From: Geminicoccaceae bacterium
GTDB lineage: Bacteria; Pseudomonadota; Alphaproteobacteria; Geminicoccales; Geminicoccaceae
NCBI GenBank assembly: GCA_028285265.1
Contig: JANQPX010000039.1
Span: forward strand, 102,451 to 166,450
Reading direction: 5' to 3'
DNA length: 64,000 nucleotides
Program-made: the position numbers and the translations under genes
Shown here: positions 45,075 through 53,674 of the stretch, piece after piece
How positions within the stretch are numbered: the first letter of the stretch is position 1
Layout: every line of letters begins with the position of its first letter
Notes under the pieces: model-generated
What the model was told of the DNA's origin: nothing
Seen by the model: the letters and a program-made list of their open reading frames with translations, nothing else
The model's database searches: none

Positions 45075-47129
45075 TCAAGCGACCGCACGAAGATGGTTGC
45101 GGGGCTGAACGTCCGTCTGATCAATCTTTAGAAGGGCACGCTCGACCAAAGCATCGGCCGTGATGCCGAAATGCTGATAGAGATCATCGGCAGGTGCGCT
45201 GGCGCCAAAACCGGCCATACCGATGACATCCTCCTCACTGTCGACATACCGGGTCCAACCGAAGGGACTGGCCGCCTCAATCGCAAGACGCGGCACCGAA
45301 CCGAGCACAAAGGCTTTATAGTCGTCCGCCTGTTGTTCGAAACGTTCCTGACAAGGCATCGAGACCACAGCCGTCGGGAAGCCCGCCGTCTCCAGGCGCT
45401 CCTTGGCATCAAGGGCGATCGCAACTTCGGAGCCCGTCGCCAGGAGCGTGAGCGCGCGTCGTCCATCGGCTTCAGCGAGAACATAAGCGCCGCGTTCCGA
45501 GAGATTGTCGACGCAATGAGCCGTGCGCACGGCGGGGAGCGTCTGCCGACTGAGTGCCAGAACCGAAGGCCCGTCCCGCCGGGTAAGAGCTAGCGCCCAG
45601 CACTCAGCAGTCTCAACCGCATCGGCCGGCCGGTATACATCCAGATTGGGAATGGCACGCAGGCTGGCCAAATGCTCGACGGGTTGATGGGTTGGACCAT
45701 CCTCACCGACCCCAATGCTGTCATGGGTCAGCACATAGATGACCCGGAGACCCATCAGGGCTGACAGGCGGATCGCGTGACGTGCATAGTCGCTGAACAC
45801 CAAGAATGTGCCGCCATAGGGGACGAGTCCTTTGTGTAGGGCGATGCCGTTCATGATCGCGGCCATCGCATGCTCGCGGACGCCATAATGAATGTAGCGT
45901 CCCGCAAAATCGCCGGCGGCAATGGCTAAGGTCGCCTCGGTTTTGGTCATGTTCGAGCCGGTGAGATCGGCCGAGCCGCCGATGATATTGGGTGCGGACT
46001 GCGTGAGGATCTCGAGCGCGGCTTGGCTTGCTTCGCGGCTCGCCATGGCCGGTTTGTCCTCGACGAGCTTGCGGCAGTGCTCCTCGAGAGCCAGACGCCA
46101 GCTGTCGCAGAGCCCTCCCGCTTGCGATCGTCCAAACTTCGCGCGCGTCGCGATGTCCATCTCGATGAACCGTCGCTCCCAACTCTGACGCACCTCACGG
46201 CCGCGCGCGCCTGCCTGTTCGAATGCCTGCTTGATCTCGGCTGGAATGACAAAGGGTTGGTGAGGCCAACTCAGCGCCCTTCGTGCTGCCGCAACCTCGT
46301 CATGACCAAGGGGAGCTCCGTGCGCGCTCGCCGTGCCCTGCTTGGTCGGTGCGCCAAAACCGATGGTGGTCTTGCAGACAATCAAGGAGGGTTGGTCCGA
46401 CTTCCGCGCCAGCTTGATCGCATGGGTAATGGCCTCATGATCATGCCCGTCGATATGTTGGACATGCCAGCTATAGGCCTCATAGCGTCGTTGGAGATCC
46501 TCAGAGGACGCGAGATCGGTCATGCCGTCAATCGTTGTCGCATTATCGTCGACAAACACGATCAGCCTGCCCAGCTTCAAATGCCCGGCGAGCGACGACG
46601 CTTCGTGGCTGATGCCCTCCATCAGACAGCCGTCGCCAGCCATCACATAGGTGTAGTGATCGACCAAAGCCGAGCCGTGCTGTTCGGCAAGGATGCGTTC
46701 AGCGAGCGCCATGCCGACAGCGTTCGCCAGGCCCTGGCCGAGCGGCCCGGTCGTGGTCTCGATGCCGCTGGCATGGCCGTATTCGGGATGGCCAGCCGTC
46801 ATCGAGCCGAGCTTTCGAAAGCGCTTCAACTCCTCGATCGTCATGTCCTCATATCCGGTCAGATGCAGCAGCGCATAGAGCAGCATCGACCCGTGACCGG
46901 CGGAGAGCACAAAGCGGTCGCGATCGGCCCAATCAGGCTTTGTGGGATCGAACGTCAAAAACCGTGTCCAAAGCACGGTGGCGACATCGGCCATGCCCAT
47001 GGGCATGCCGGGATGACCGGACTTCGCCGCCTCGACGGCATCCATCGTAAGGGCCCGGATGGCGTTTGCCATATCCTGCTGGCTGACGCTGTCGATCGGG
47101 TTCATGTCCATGGGAAGACCGGTATCCAT
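45075..47129 (-). CDS. tkt: Transketolase
   Basis: 684 residues. The TPP motif is visible as GDGCLMEGISHEASSLAGHL...VFVDDN, the catalytic Glu lies in YIHYGVREHAMAAIMNG, and THDSIGVGEDGPTHQPVE is the usual substrate-loop sequence. It transfers two-carbon units between sugar phosphates to regenerate pentose phosphates. GAGAGGAGAAG lies 4 bases before the ATG, and the prk stop is 15 bp upstream, so fbp-prk-tkt form an operon. The length is normal. Confidence 0.95.
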   Translation of the reverse strand: MDTGLPMDMNPIDSVSQQDMANAIRALTMDAVEAAKSGHPGMPMGMADVATVLWTRFLTFDPTKPDWADRDRFVLSAGHGSMLLYALLHLTGYEDMTIEELKRFRKLGSMTAGHPEYGHASGIETTTGPLGQGLANAVGMALAERILAEQHGSALVDHYTYVMAGDGCLMEGISHEASSLAGHLKLGRLIVFVDDNATTIDGMTDLASSEDLQRRYEAYSWHVQHIDGHDHEAITHAIKLARKSDQPSLIVCKTTIGFGAPTKQGTASAHGAPLGHDEVAAARRALSWPHQPFVIPAEIKQAFEQAGARGREVRQSWERRFIEMDIATRAKFGRSQAGGLCDSWRLALEEHCRKLVEDKPAMASREASQAALEILTQSAPNIIGGSADLTGSNMTKTEATLAIAAGDFAGRYIHYGVREHAMAAIMNGIALHKGLVPYGGTFLVFSDYARHAIRLSALMGLRVIYVLTHDSIGVGEDGPTHQPVEHLASLRAIPNLDVYRPADAVETAECWALALTRRDGPSVLALSRQTLPAVRTAHCVDNLSERGAYVLAEADGRRALTLLATGSEVAIALDAKERLETAGFPTAVVSMPCQERFEQQADDYKAFVLGSVPRLAIEAASPFGWTRYVDSEEDVIGMAGFGASAPADDLYQHFGITADALVERALLKIDQTDVQPRNHLRAVA

Positions 47130-47144
47130 AAGACTTCTCCTCTC

Positions 47145-48020
47145 TCAAGATGAGCGCTTTTTACGTTCGACCAATTGCATGATCATCGGCGTCAAGATCA
47201 GTTGCATCGCGAGATCCAGCTTGCCGCCAGGAATGACAATCGAGTTGGCGCGGGACATGAAGCTGTCGTGCAGCATCGATGTCAGATAGGAAAAATCGAT
47301 TCCGCGCGGGTTCTTGAAGCGGATCACCACCATCGATTCGTCCGCGGTGGGAATCCAACGTGCGATGAACGGGTTGGAGGTATCGACGACCGGCACGCGC
47401 TGGAAGTTGATGTCGGTCTGGGTGAATTGCGGACAGATCACCCCGATGTAGTCCGGCATACGCCTGAGAATGGTGTCGGTGATCGCCTCCTCGGAATGGC
47501 CGCGCTTGGCTTTATCCCGATGCATCTTTTGGATCCACTCGAGATTAATCACCGGAACCACACCGATTTTCAGATCTGCATGCCGGGCGATGTCGATGTC
47601 GTCCGTCACCACCGCGCCGTGCAGCCCCTCATAGAACAAGAGGTCGGTGCCTGCGGGTAAAGGCTCCCAGTCGGTGAAATGGCCAGGCGGCACATCAAAG
47701 CATTCCGCCTGCACGTCATCATGGACATAATGCCGGGTGCGGCCGCCTCCGGTTTCGCCATAGTCGGCAAACACCGCTTCAAGCTCGCTGAGGATATTGG
47801 CCTCGATGCTGAAGTGGCTGAAATGATGATTGCCGGAGGCCGCGGCATCGGCGATCGCCTGCTTCATAGCCTCGCGGTCATAGCGGTGAAAGGCATCGCC
47901 CTCGATGGTCGCGGCGGTGATACCTTCGCGGCGGAAGATTTGATCGAACGTATGTTTGACCGTGCTGGTGCCGGCGCCGGATGAACCGGTAACGGAGATG
48001 ATCGGGTGACGTTTCGACAT
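47145..48020 (-). CDS. prk: Phosphoribulokinase
   Basis: 291 residues, typical of proteobacterial PRK. It has the P-loop TGSSGAGTSTVKHTF, the EGDAFHRYDR catalytic segment, LLFYEGLHGAVV (Walker B region), VVPVINLEWIQKMHRDKA, and the highly conserved QTDINFQRVPVVDTSNPFIA. It phosphorylates ribulose 5-phosphate to ribulose 1,5-bisphosphate, the RuBisCO substrate, and has no other known use, so the organism very probably has RuBisCO outside the window. GGGAGGGGG precedes the ATG. The fbp stop is 14 bp upstream. Confidence 0.96.
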   Translation of the reverse strand: MSKRHPIISVTGSSGAGTSTVKHTFDQIFRREGITAATIEGDAFHRYDREAMKQAIADAAASGNHHFSHFSIEANILSELEAVFADYGETGGGRTRHYVHDDVQAECFDVPPGHFTDWEPLPAGTDLLFYEGLHGAVVTDDIDIARHADLKIGVVPVINLEWIQKMHRDKAKRGHSEEAITDTILRRMPDYIGVICPQFTQTDINFQRVPVVDTSNPFIARWIPTADESMVVIRFKNPRGIDFSYLTSMLHDSFMSRANSIVIPGGKLDLAMQLILTPMIMQLVERKKRSS

Positions 48021-48034
48021 CGCTACCCCCTCCC

Positions 48035-49099
48035 CTAATGCCGGAACAGGCCGCGGCGGCCAAAAAGAGGTGAGCGCTCCCCAAACGGCAATGTGCCGTC
48101 GTGGAAGGCCCTCACACGCTCAACCTTGGCAGATGAGCCGAAGACCAAAGGAACATGCTGGTCCAACAGCTTGGGCTGTATGTCGAGAATGCGATCCTCA
48201 CCGTCGGTCGCCAGACCGCCCGCCTGCTCGATGAGCATCGCCAGCGGATTGGCGTCGTAAATCAGGCGAAGACATCCCTTCTCAAAGCCATCGCGACGGT
48301 CACCAGGCGAAAGGTAAATGCCACCACGGATCAGGATCCGATAAGCCTCAGCAACCAGTGAGGCGATCCAGCGCATGTTGAAGTTCCGCCCACGCGGACC
48401 ATCGATACCGGCAACATTGTCGTCGACATAAGCCCGGATCGGCGCATCCCAATGGCGGTAATTGGCGGCATCGATGGCGTAGTCGTTGCTGTCGCCCGGA
48501 ATCTCGACGGCCTTTTGGATTCGATAAAATCGGCCCTCATCCCGGTCGAGGACATAAAGGTCGGTGCCATCGCCGAGGGTAAGCGCCAGGCACGTCTGTG
48601 GTCCGTAAAGGACAAAGCCCGCTGCGAGTTGACGATGGCCGGGCTGCAAGAGTGCCGTTTCATGATCACCGTCCGTCGGATGAAGCGAGAAGATGGTACC
48701 GACAGGGCCGTTGGCGTCGATTTGGCGCCAGCCGTTCAACGGATGGATCGTGACGGCCAGCGGGGCCGTTTCATCAAGAACATCCGGCTGATCGTTCAAG
48801 GACGATGCAATGATCGCAACAGGTCCGTCGCGTAGAGCGTCGGTGACGATCTGTTCGGCAACGGCATCGAGGGTTCGCGGCGGTCGCTGATCATGATGGG
48901 AAACCGCCGTAAGCGACGCTTTTGCAATGACCGGCTCGAGATCAATCGCTGCATCGGCTAAGCGCTGGACCACAGCTATAACCGCTGCCCGATCGACGTC
49001 CATCTCGGCAAAACCCGCAAGCTCTTGCCCGAGATCAACCCTGGTCTCGTCCATGCCTGTGGCGTTCAACAACGTTTTTTCCCCCACTGTCGGCTCCAT
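48035..49099 (-). CDS. Class I fructose-1,6-bisphosphatase homologue with a degenerate metal site
   Basis: 354 residues, clearly of the CbbF family: DLGQELAGFAEMDVD near the start, ANYRHWDAPIRAYVDDN, NFNMRWIASLVAEAYRIL and AMLIEQAGG. The diagnostic metal signature Asp-Pro-Leu-Asp-Gly-Ser-Ser-Asn is replaced by HPLNGWRQ at about residues 122-129, and the upstream Ala-Ser-Glu-Glu-Asn reads ASSLN. A Lys before the LRLIYD strand is Cys. The C-terminal metal Glu is kept. All acidic ligands of the first site are thus lost without any frame break, so activity is doubtful. It heads the fbp-prk-tkt operon, divergent from cbbR with only 47 bp between starts. Confidence 0.85.
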   Translation of the reverse strand: MEPTVGEKTLLNATGMDETRVDLGQELAGFAEMDVDRAAVIAVVQRLADAAIDLEPVIAKASLTAVSHHDQRPPRTLDAVAEQIVTDALRDGPVAIIASSLNDQPDVLDETAPLAVTIHPLNGWRQIDANGPVGTIFSLHPTDGDHETALLQPGHRQLAAGFVLYGPQTCLALTLGDGTDLYVLDRDEGRFYRIQKAVEIPGDSNDYAIDAANYRHWDAPIRAYVDDNVAGIDGPRGRNFNMRWIASLVAEAYRILIRGGIYLSPGDRRDGFEKGCLRLIYDANPLAMLIEQAGGLATDGEDRILDIQPKLLDQHVPLVFGSSAKVERVRAFHDGTLPFGERSPLFGRRGLFRH

Positions 49100-49122
49100 G
49101 CTGCTGAATCTTGAACAACAAG

Positions 49123-49135
49123 TAAATTTTAATTA
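49123..49135. promoter_or_regulatory. Candidate CbbR/LysR binding core (TNA-N7-TNA)
   Basis: TAA-ATTTTAA-TTA fits the TNA-N7-TNA core described for CbbR operators. It lies in the 47-bp gap between the divergent fbp and cbbR starts, inside a strikingly AT-rich stretch. AT-richness raises the chance of a random match. Confidence 0.45.
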
Positions 49136-49146
49136 TTTTGTTCTAC

Positions 49147-50073
49147 ATGAAAGAAAAACTTAATCACAGTCTCGGCCGCGTGTCGCTACGGCAGCTGCGT
49201 GCCTTTCAAGCACTCCTGCAGGCAAGAACGACCAAGGGAGCGGCCGAAGCCCTTCACGTGACGCCGCCGGCGATTACCCTGCAAATCCGCGAATTGGAAA
49301 CAGCGATCGGCATTCCGCTGATCGAACGCCATCCCGATGGGGTGCAGCCGACCGAAGCCGGTGCCGAGATCAGAAATACAGCGATCCGCATTGAGGCCAT
49401 GCTCGCCGAGACCGCCGATTTGATCGAAAACCTGAAGGGCCTTGAGGGCGGCAAGGTTGCGGTCGGCGTCATCAGCACAGCAAAGTATTTTGCGCCGATG
49501 GCGATCGCCGCCTTTGCTAAGGACCATCCCGGCATCGATATAAGCCTTAAGGTCGGCAATCGTCAGGAAACAATCCGCTCACTTGAGGGCTATGAGTTCG
49601 ATCTCGCCATCATGGGACGGCCCCCGTCGGATTTCGCGATCGATAGTACCCCGATCGGCGACCATCCCCATGTGATTATCGCCCCTCCGGAGCATCCGCT
49701 CACGGAACGAGAAGGCCTCACATTTGCCGATCTCGCCAAAGAGACCTTCCTTCTTCGGGAACCCGGCTCCGGCACCCGCATCCTGTTTCAAGACCAGCTG
49801 AAGGCCGCTGGCTTCAGCGGCAAACTTGGGATGGAGGTTGGCAGCAACGAAACCATCAAACAAGCGGTGATGGCCGGCCTCGGCATCGCGATGATTTCAG
49901 CACACACCGTGGCCGCCGAAGTCGCGGACAAACGACTCGCGATCCTGGATGTCGAGAATCTGCCGGTCGTTCGCACCTGGTATCTCGTCAAGCGTTCAGA
50001 AAAGCGTCTGCTTCCGGCTGGCGAAGCCATGTGGTCGTTCCTATCAGCCCACATGAAGGATTTTCTGCCCTAG
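49147..50073 (+). CDS. cbbR: LysR-family regulator, CbbR type
   Basis: 308 residues. The helix-turn-helix (about 10-70) reads VSLRQLRAFQALLQARTTKG then TPPAITLQIRELETAIGIPL. The effector domain (about 95-300) has the GGKVAVGVISTAKYFAPMAI and LLREPGSGTRILFQD segments typical of CbbR. It probably activates the divergent fbp-prk-tkt operon in response to NADPH or Calvin-cycle metabolites, as in other proteobacteria. ATG 49147 was chosen over a TTG three codons upstream. Confidence 0.88.
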   Translation: MKEKLNHSLGRVSLRQLRAFQALLQARTTKGAAEALHVTPPAITLQIRELETAIGIPLIERHPDGVQPTEAGAEIRNTAIRIEAMLAETADLIENLKGLEGGKVAVGVISTAKYFAPMAIAAFAKDHPGIDISLKVGNRQETIRSLEGYEFDLAIMGRPPSDFAIDSTPIGDHPHVIIAPPEHPLTEREGLTFADLAKETFLLREPGSGTRILFQDQLKAAGFSGKLGMEVGSNETIKQAVMAGLGIAMISAHTVAAEVADKRLAILDVENLPVVRTWYLVKRSEKRLLPAGEAMWSFLSAHMKDFLP

Positions 50074-50180
50074 TCGATCCATTTCGCACCTGCCGAGAGC
50101 GCCCAGGAGCGATCCGGTCTTTCTTTTTTTTCAACGATCGCCATAAAGTCTCCGCGATCGGAACGACAAGAACGAATGAT

Positions 50181-51404
50181 ATGGCCGATACCGTCCTGTT
50201 CACGCTGGGCCGATTACCAAAAGGCCTGGACCTTGCCCGGAGCTTTCGGCTCGCGGGCTTTCGGGTGATCGTGGCCGATCCCTTCCGCTGGCATCTCATG
50301 CGCGTTTCAAATGCCGTCAGCCAAAGCTACCAAGTCACGGCGCCCAATGTCGATCGCGATCGCTATCTGGACGAGCTCGCTGCCATCATCCGGCGCGAGC
50401 AGGTATCCGTAGTGGTGCCGGTCTCAGAGGAGACTATGTATGTCGCGGCGCTTAAGGGGCGCATCCCGCCCCACGTCTTGGTCTACGGTATGCCGCAAGC
50501 CACCCTACTTGCGCTCCATGACAAGCAGCGCTTCATCGAGATCGCAAGCGACATTGGCTTGCCGGTGCCCGAAACCTATCGCCTGGATGATCCGCGTGCC
50601 GGCAAACTTGTAGAGAGCACTGACTACGTCCTCAAACCAATCAACACCTGCGCCGGCAAGGGCGTTGAGATCAAGATGAAAGGAACGCCACCGTCGAGCC
50701 GATCGGACGCCTCGGCGCTGATCGTGCAGCGTTTCGTCAACGGCCGGCAAGCCTGCAGCTTCTCCCTGGTTCATGAAGGCAAAGTGCTGCTGACTGTCGT
50801 CTACCGCGGCACCATCATGACCGGTACGGTAGCGGTAGGATTCGAACGCATCGATGGTCGAACTGGCATCGAAGAATGGGTCGAGACCTTCGTTGATCAT
50901 GTCGGCTGCAGCGGCTTCATCGCCTTTGATTTCATCCTGGCCGACGACGGCACACCCTACGCGATCGAATGCAACCCCCGTGTCACCAGTGGAATCCATT
51001 TCCTGCCATCAGATATCATCGCACCGATGATGCTCAATCCCAATCGATCGCTGCCACCCCGTCTTCGGGTTGATCGGCACTTTCAGCAGTTCTGGCCCAG
51101 TCTCACGGAGACCCAAGCCCGCCTCTTCCGCTGGCCGGACTTCACCCGGCATCTCAGCAGCCTCTTCCGCGCAAAGGACGTGACGTGGCATTGGCGAGAT
51201 CCCCTACCCTTTCTCCTCATGCCGTTCACGTCGATGAAGATCCTCTGGACGGCCATGACCACGGAGAAGACGCTCGGCGAAGCCGCAACTGACGATATCG
51301 AATGGAAGCCCAAGCCTCCAGACGAGGCACCCGCTGTGCCGACCGCATCCTCGCCGGTCGATCAGGTAAGCACCGATCGACCAGAAGCCGCATCAAGTCC
51401 ATGA
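50181..51404 (+). CDS. ATP-grasp domain protein of unknown substrate
   Basis: 407 residues. An N-terminal preATP-grasp region (about 1-105) opens with VLFTLGRLPKGLDLARSFRL. An ATP-grasp domain follows (about 110-300), with Lys-containing DYVLKPINTCAGKGVEI, IVQRFVNGRQACSFSLVHEG, and FIAFDFILADDGTPYAIECNPR as the metal-binding segment. The last 100 residues are unlike standard members and end in a Pro/Ala-rich, probably disordered tail. Family enzymes join a carboxylate to an amine or thiol. A DUF3422 gene follows 80 bp downstream on the same strand. A longer upstream frame overlaps cbbR and was rejected. Confidence 0.8.
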   Translation: MADTVLFTLGRLPKGLDLARSFRLAGFRVIVADPFRWHLMRVSNAVSQSYQVTAPNVDRDRYLDELAAIIRREQVSVVVPVSEETMYVAALKGRIPPHVLVYGMPQATLLALHDKQRFIEIASDIGLPVPETYRLDDPRAGKLVESTDYVLKPINTCAGKGVEIKMKGTPPSSRSDASALIVQRFVNGRQACSFSLVHEGKVLLTVVYRGTIMTGTVAVGFERIDGRTGIEEWVETFVDHVGCSGFIAFDFILADDGTPYAIECNPRVTSGIHFLPSDIIAPMMLNPNRSLPPRLRVDRHFQQFWPSLTETQARLFRWPDFTRHLSSLFRAKDVTWHWRDPLPFLLMPFTSMKILWTAMTTEKTLGEAATDDIEWKPKPPDEAPAVPTASSPVDQVSTDRPEAASSP

Positions 51405-51484
51405 CCCGAGCCTGCCCAGACTGCCAATGAGCTGAGCTGCAGCCATTCAGCGCAGGCCGCTTTTCAAGGCCGGATGATGCCTGT

Positions 51485-52786
51485 ATGGCTTCGTCCATGT
51501 CCGTGCCCGCCGATCATAGCCTTCGCTTCGAGCTTTCCAACGAGGTCCATGCGCGTCCGCCGGAAGAGCTGGTTGCCCCCAAGAAACTGACCTATCTCGC
51601 CTGCCTCTCAGATCAGAACAATCGGCAGGCGGAGTGGCAAGCCGTTTCGGCGCTCGCCACACAATTCGGCGCACGACCGCCGGCCTCAGATGCGATTCAC
51701 TACAGCGCCGATCTCGGCCCCTTTCGCTTGAAATGGGAACGCCATGCCGAATTCAGCCGCTATAATTTCATCACCGCCGAAAATAGTGACCAACCCTTCG
51801 AGAATGCGGCGATCAACGTCGTCCCCGATGAATGGCTCGCGTCCCTTCCTGGCGAGACCATCGCTGCATCCCATGTCGCGATCCGGCGAGGACGCGATGA
51901 TGGCGTGGTCGATCACGACGCCCTGTCGGCGGCCTATTTCCAAGGCAATCCCATGGTCGGCGCCTATCTCTCCGGAGGAGCTGCCGCCGGGTTCACCGAT
52001 TTTCGTATTGCTGACGACGGCTTCAGCCGTGTCCTGATTGAAGATCGGCATACGACTCCGAGACAAGCCGGTCGTCTGGTGCAGCGCCTGCTGGAGATCG
52101 ACACCTACCGAATCATGGCCATGCTGACCTTGCCGGTGGCGAGAACGTTGACGCCGGCCCTAGACGATGGAGAACGAGAACTCGCTGCGATCACCCATGC
52201 GCTCATCGGTACGGATGAGCAGAACGAACCCGAATTGCTTGACCGCCTGACCAAACTTCAGGCGGAGATCGAGAGCAACGATGCCAAGACGCAGTTCCGC
52301 TTCGGTGCGGCGGCAGCCTATTACAACCTCGTCCATCGTCGCATCGCTGATCTTCGCGAAGACCGCATTGAGGGCTTGCAGACTTTCGAAGAGTTCGTCG
52401 AACGGCGCTTAGCGCCGGCGATGAGCACCTGCGCTGCTGTTAGGTCCCGCCACGAAAATCTCTCGCAGCATTTGGCCCGGGCCACACAACTGTTATCAAC
52501 TCGCGTGAATATCGCGAGCGAACGCCAAAACCAGGGCATCCTCGAATCGATGAATCGGCGCGTCGAGCTGCAAGTGCGCCTTCAAGAAACCGTGGAAGGC
52601 CTCTCGATTGCCGCCATCACCTACTACATCGTCGGCTTGGTGAGCTATCTCGCAAAAGGTCTGCAGGCGAGCGGCATCAGCCTGAATGCGCCGTTGGTGA
52701 CCGCACTGAGTGTTCCCGTCGTTGTGCTGACCGTGGCGCTCGGCTTACGCAAAATCCGAGAGATGATTACAGGCCCCAAAGGTTGA
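51485..52786 (+). CDS. DUF3422 family membrane-anchored protein
   Basis: 433 residues. It opens with the family hallmark FELSNEVHARPPEEL, followed by a long soluble part with FRLKWERHAEFSRYNFI. A helical, coiled-coil-like stretch spans about 240-370. Two C-terminal membrane helices (about 378-398 and 405-422) give a tail-anchored topology with most of the protein probably cytoplasmic. No function is known for the family, which is common in alpha- and betaproteobacteria. The start codon could also be the ATG four codons later. Confidence 0.85.
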   Translation: MASSMSVPADHSLRFELSNEVHARPPEELVAPKKLTYLACLSDQNNRQAEWQAVSALATQFGARPPASDAIHYSADLGPFRLKWERHAEFSRYNFITAENSDQPFENAAINVVPDEWLASLPGETIAASHVAIRRGRDDGVVDHDALSAAYFQGNPMVGAYLSGGAAAGFTDFRIADDGFSRVLIEDRHTTPRQAGRLVQRLLEIDTYRIMAMLTLPVARTLTPALDDGERELAAITHALIGTDEQNEPELLDRLTKLQAEIESNDAKTQFRFGAAAAYYNLVHRRIADLREDRIEGLQTFEEFVERRLAPAMSTCAAVRSRHENLSQHLARATQLLSTRVNIASERQNQGILESMNRRVELQVRLQETVEGLSIAAITYYIVGLVSYLAKGLQASGISLNAPLVTALSVPVVVLTVALGLRKIREMITGPKG

Positions 52787-52837
52787 TTGGCTAGAAGCCC
52801 CCAACGCGCCGCTACCGGCCGAACGCAGGATGATGCC

Positions 52838-53452
52838 TCAAAGTTCGATCGCCGCCAGGAATTCCTGCCGCGTGGCCGCTTGATCTCGAAAAACGCCTAG
52901 CATGCGGCTGGTCACCATGGTGGCCTCATGCTTGTTGACGCCACGTGTTGTCATGCAGCCATGGGTCGCTCGAATGACCACGCCCACACCATGCGGGTTG
53001 AGCTCATCCATCAGTGTATTCGCGATGTCGGCCGTCATGCGTTCTTGAATCTGCAAGCGACGCGCATGGGCCTCCACCAACCGGGCGAGTTTCGAAATGC
53101 CCACAACCCGCCGCCTCGGCAGATAGCCGATATGGGTATGACCGGTGATGGCCGCGAGATGGTGTTCGCAATGGGAGCTGAACGCGATGCCACGCAGCAC
53201 CACCATCTCGTCATAGCCGCTGACCTCGGAAAAGGTTCGACTGAGAACGGCCGCAGGATCCTCCTGATAGCCACAAAACCAATCCTCATACGCACTGACC
53301 ACACGTGACGGCGTATCGAGAAGGCCTTCACGATTGGGATCATCACCTGCCCAGCGGATCAACGTGCGAACCGCCGCTTCGGCATCTTCTCGGGAGGGGC
53401 GGGACGCATCGGACGGCGCCATGGCTGATGGCGGTTTAGACGAGACAGACAA
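52838..53452 (-). CDS. folE: GTP cyclohydrolase I
   Basis: 204 residues. Zinc and catalytic residues are visible in FSSHCEHHLAAITGHTHIGY and ATHGCMTTRGVNKHEATMVT, and the tunnel motif LDTPSRVVSAYEDWFCGY is also present. It converts GTP to dihydroneopterin triphosphate, the first step of folate synthesis. TTG at 53452 is proposed because AGAGAGGAAC lies about 6 bases upstream; the internal ATG at 53422 has no ribosome site. A dihydropteroate-synthase-like gene lies 222 bp upstream on the same strand. Confidence 0.93.
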   Translation of the reverse strand: MSVSSKPPSAMAPSDASRPSREDAEAAVRTLIRWAGDDPNREGLLDTPSRVVSAYEDWFCGYQEDPAAVLSRTFSEVSGYDEMVVLRGIAFSSHCEHHLAAITGHTHIGYLPRRRVVGISKLARLVEAHARRLQIQERMTADIANTLMDELNPHGVGVVIRATHGCMTTRGVNKHEATMVTSRMLGVFRDQAATRQEFLAAIEL

Positions 53453-53674
53453 CGGCGTTCCTCTCTGACGCTGGACAATCAACCCCAACCTAAATTGTTC
53501 AATGCCTGTCAGGCGACAAGACCTTGACCCGATGATGCGTACGCCTATGCATCGAGCCGATAGGAACAGGACCGATGCCGCAAAACCGACGGGCCGGTAC
53601 ATTCGGTCATCGTCGGCAAGGCGCGTTCGACGATCGTCAACGATCTGCCGCCCCTCACCACAACAACGGCTGGC

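Noticed and set aside
50118..50133. T-rich run before the ATP-grasp gene as a cbbR terminator
   Set aside because: No stable stem directly precedes the T-run.
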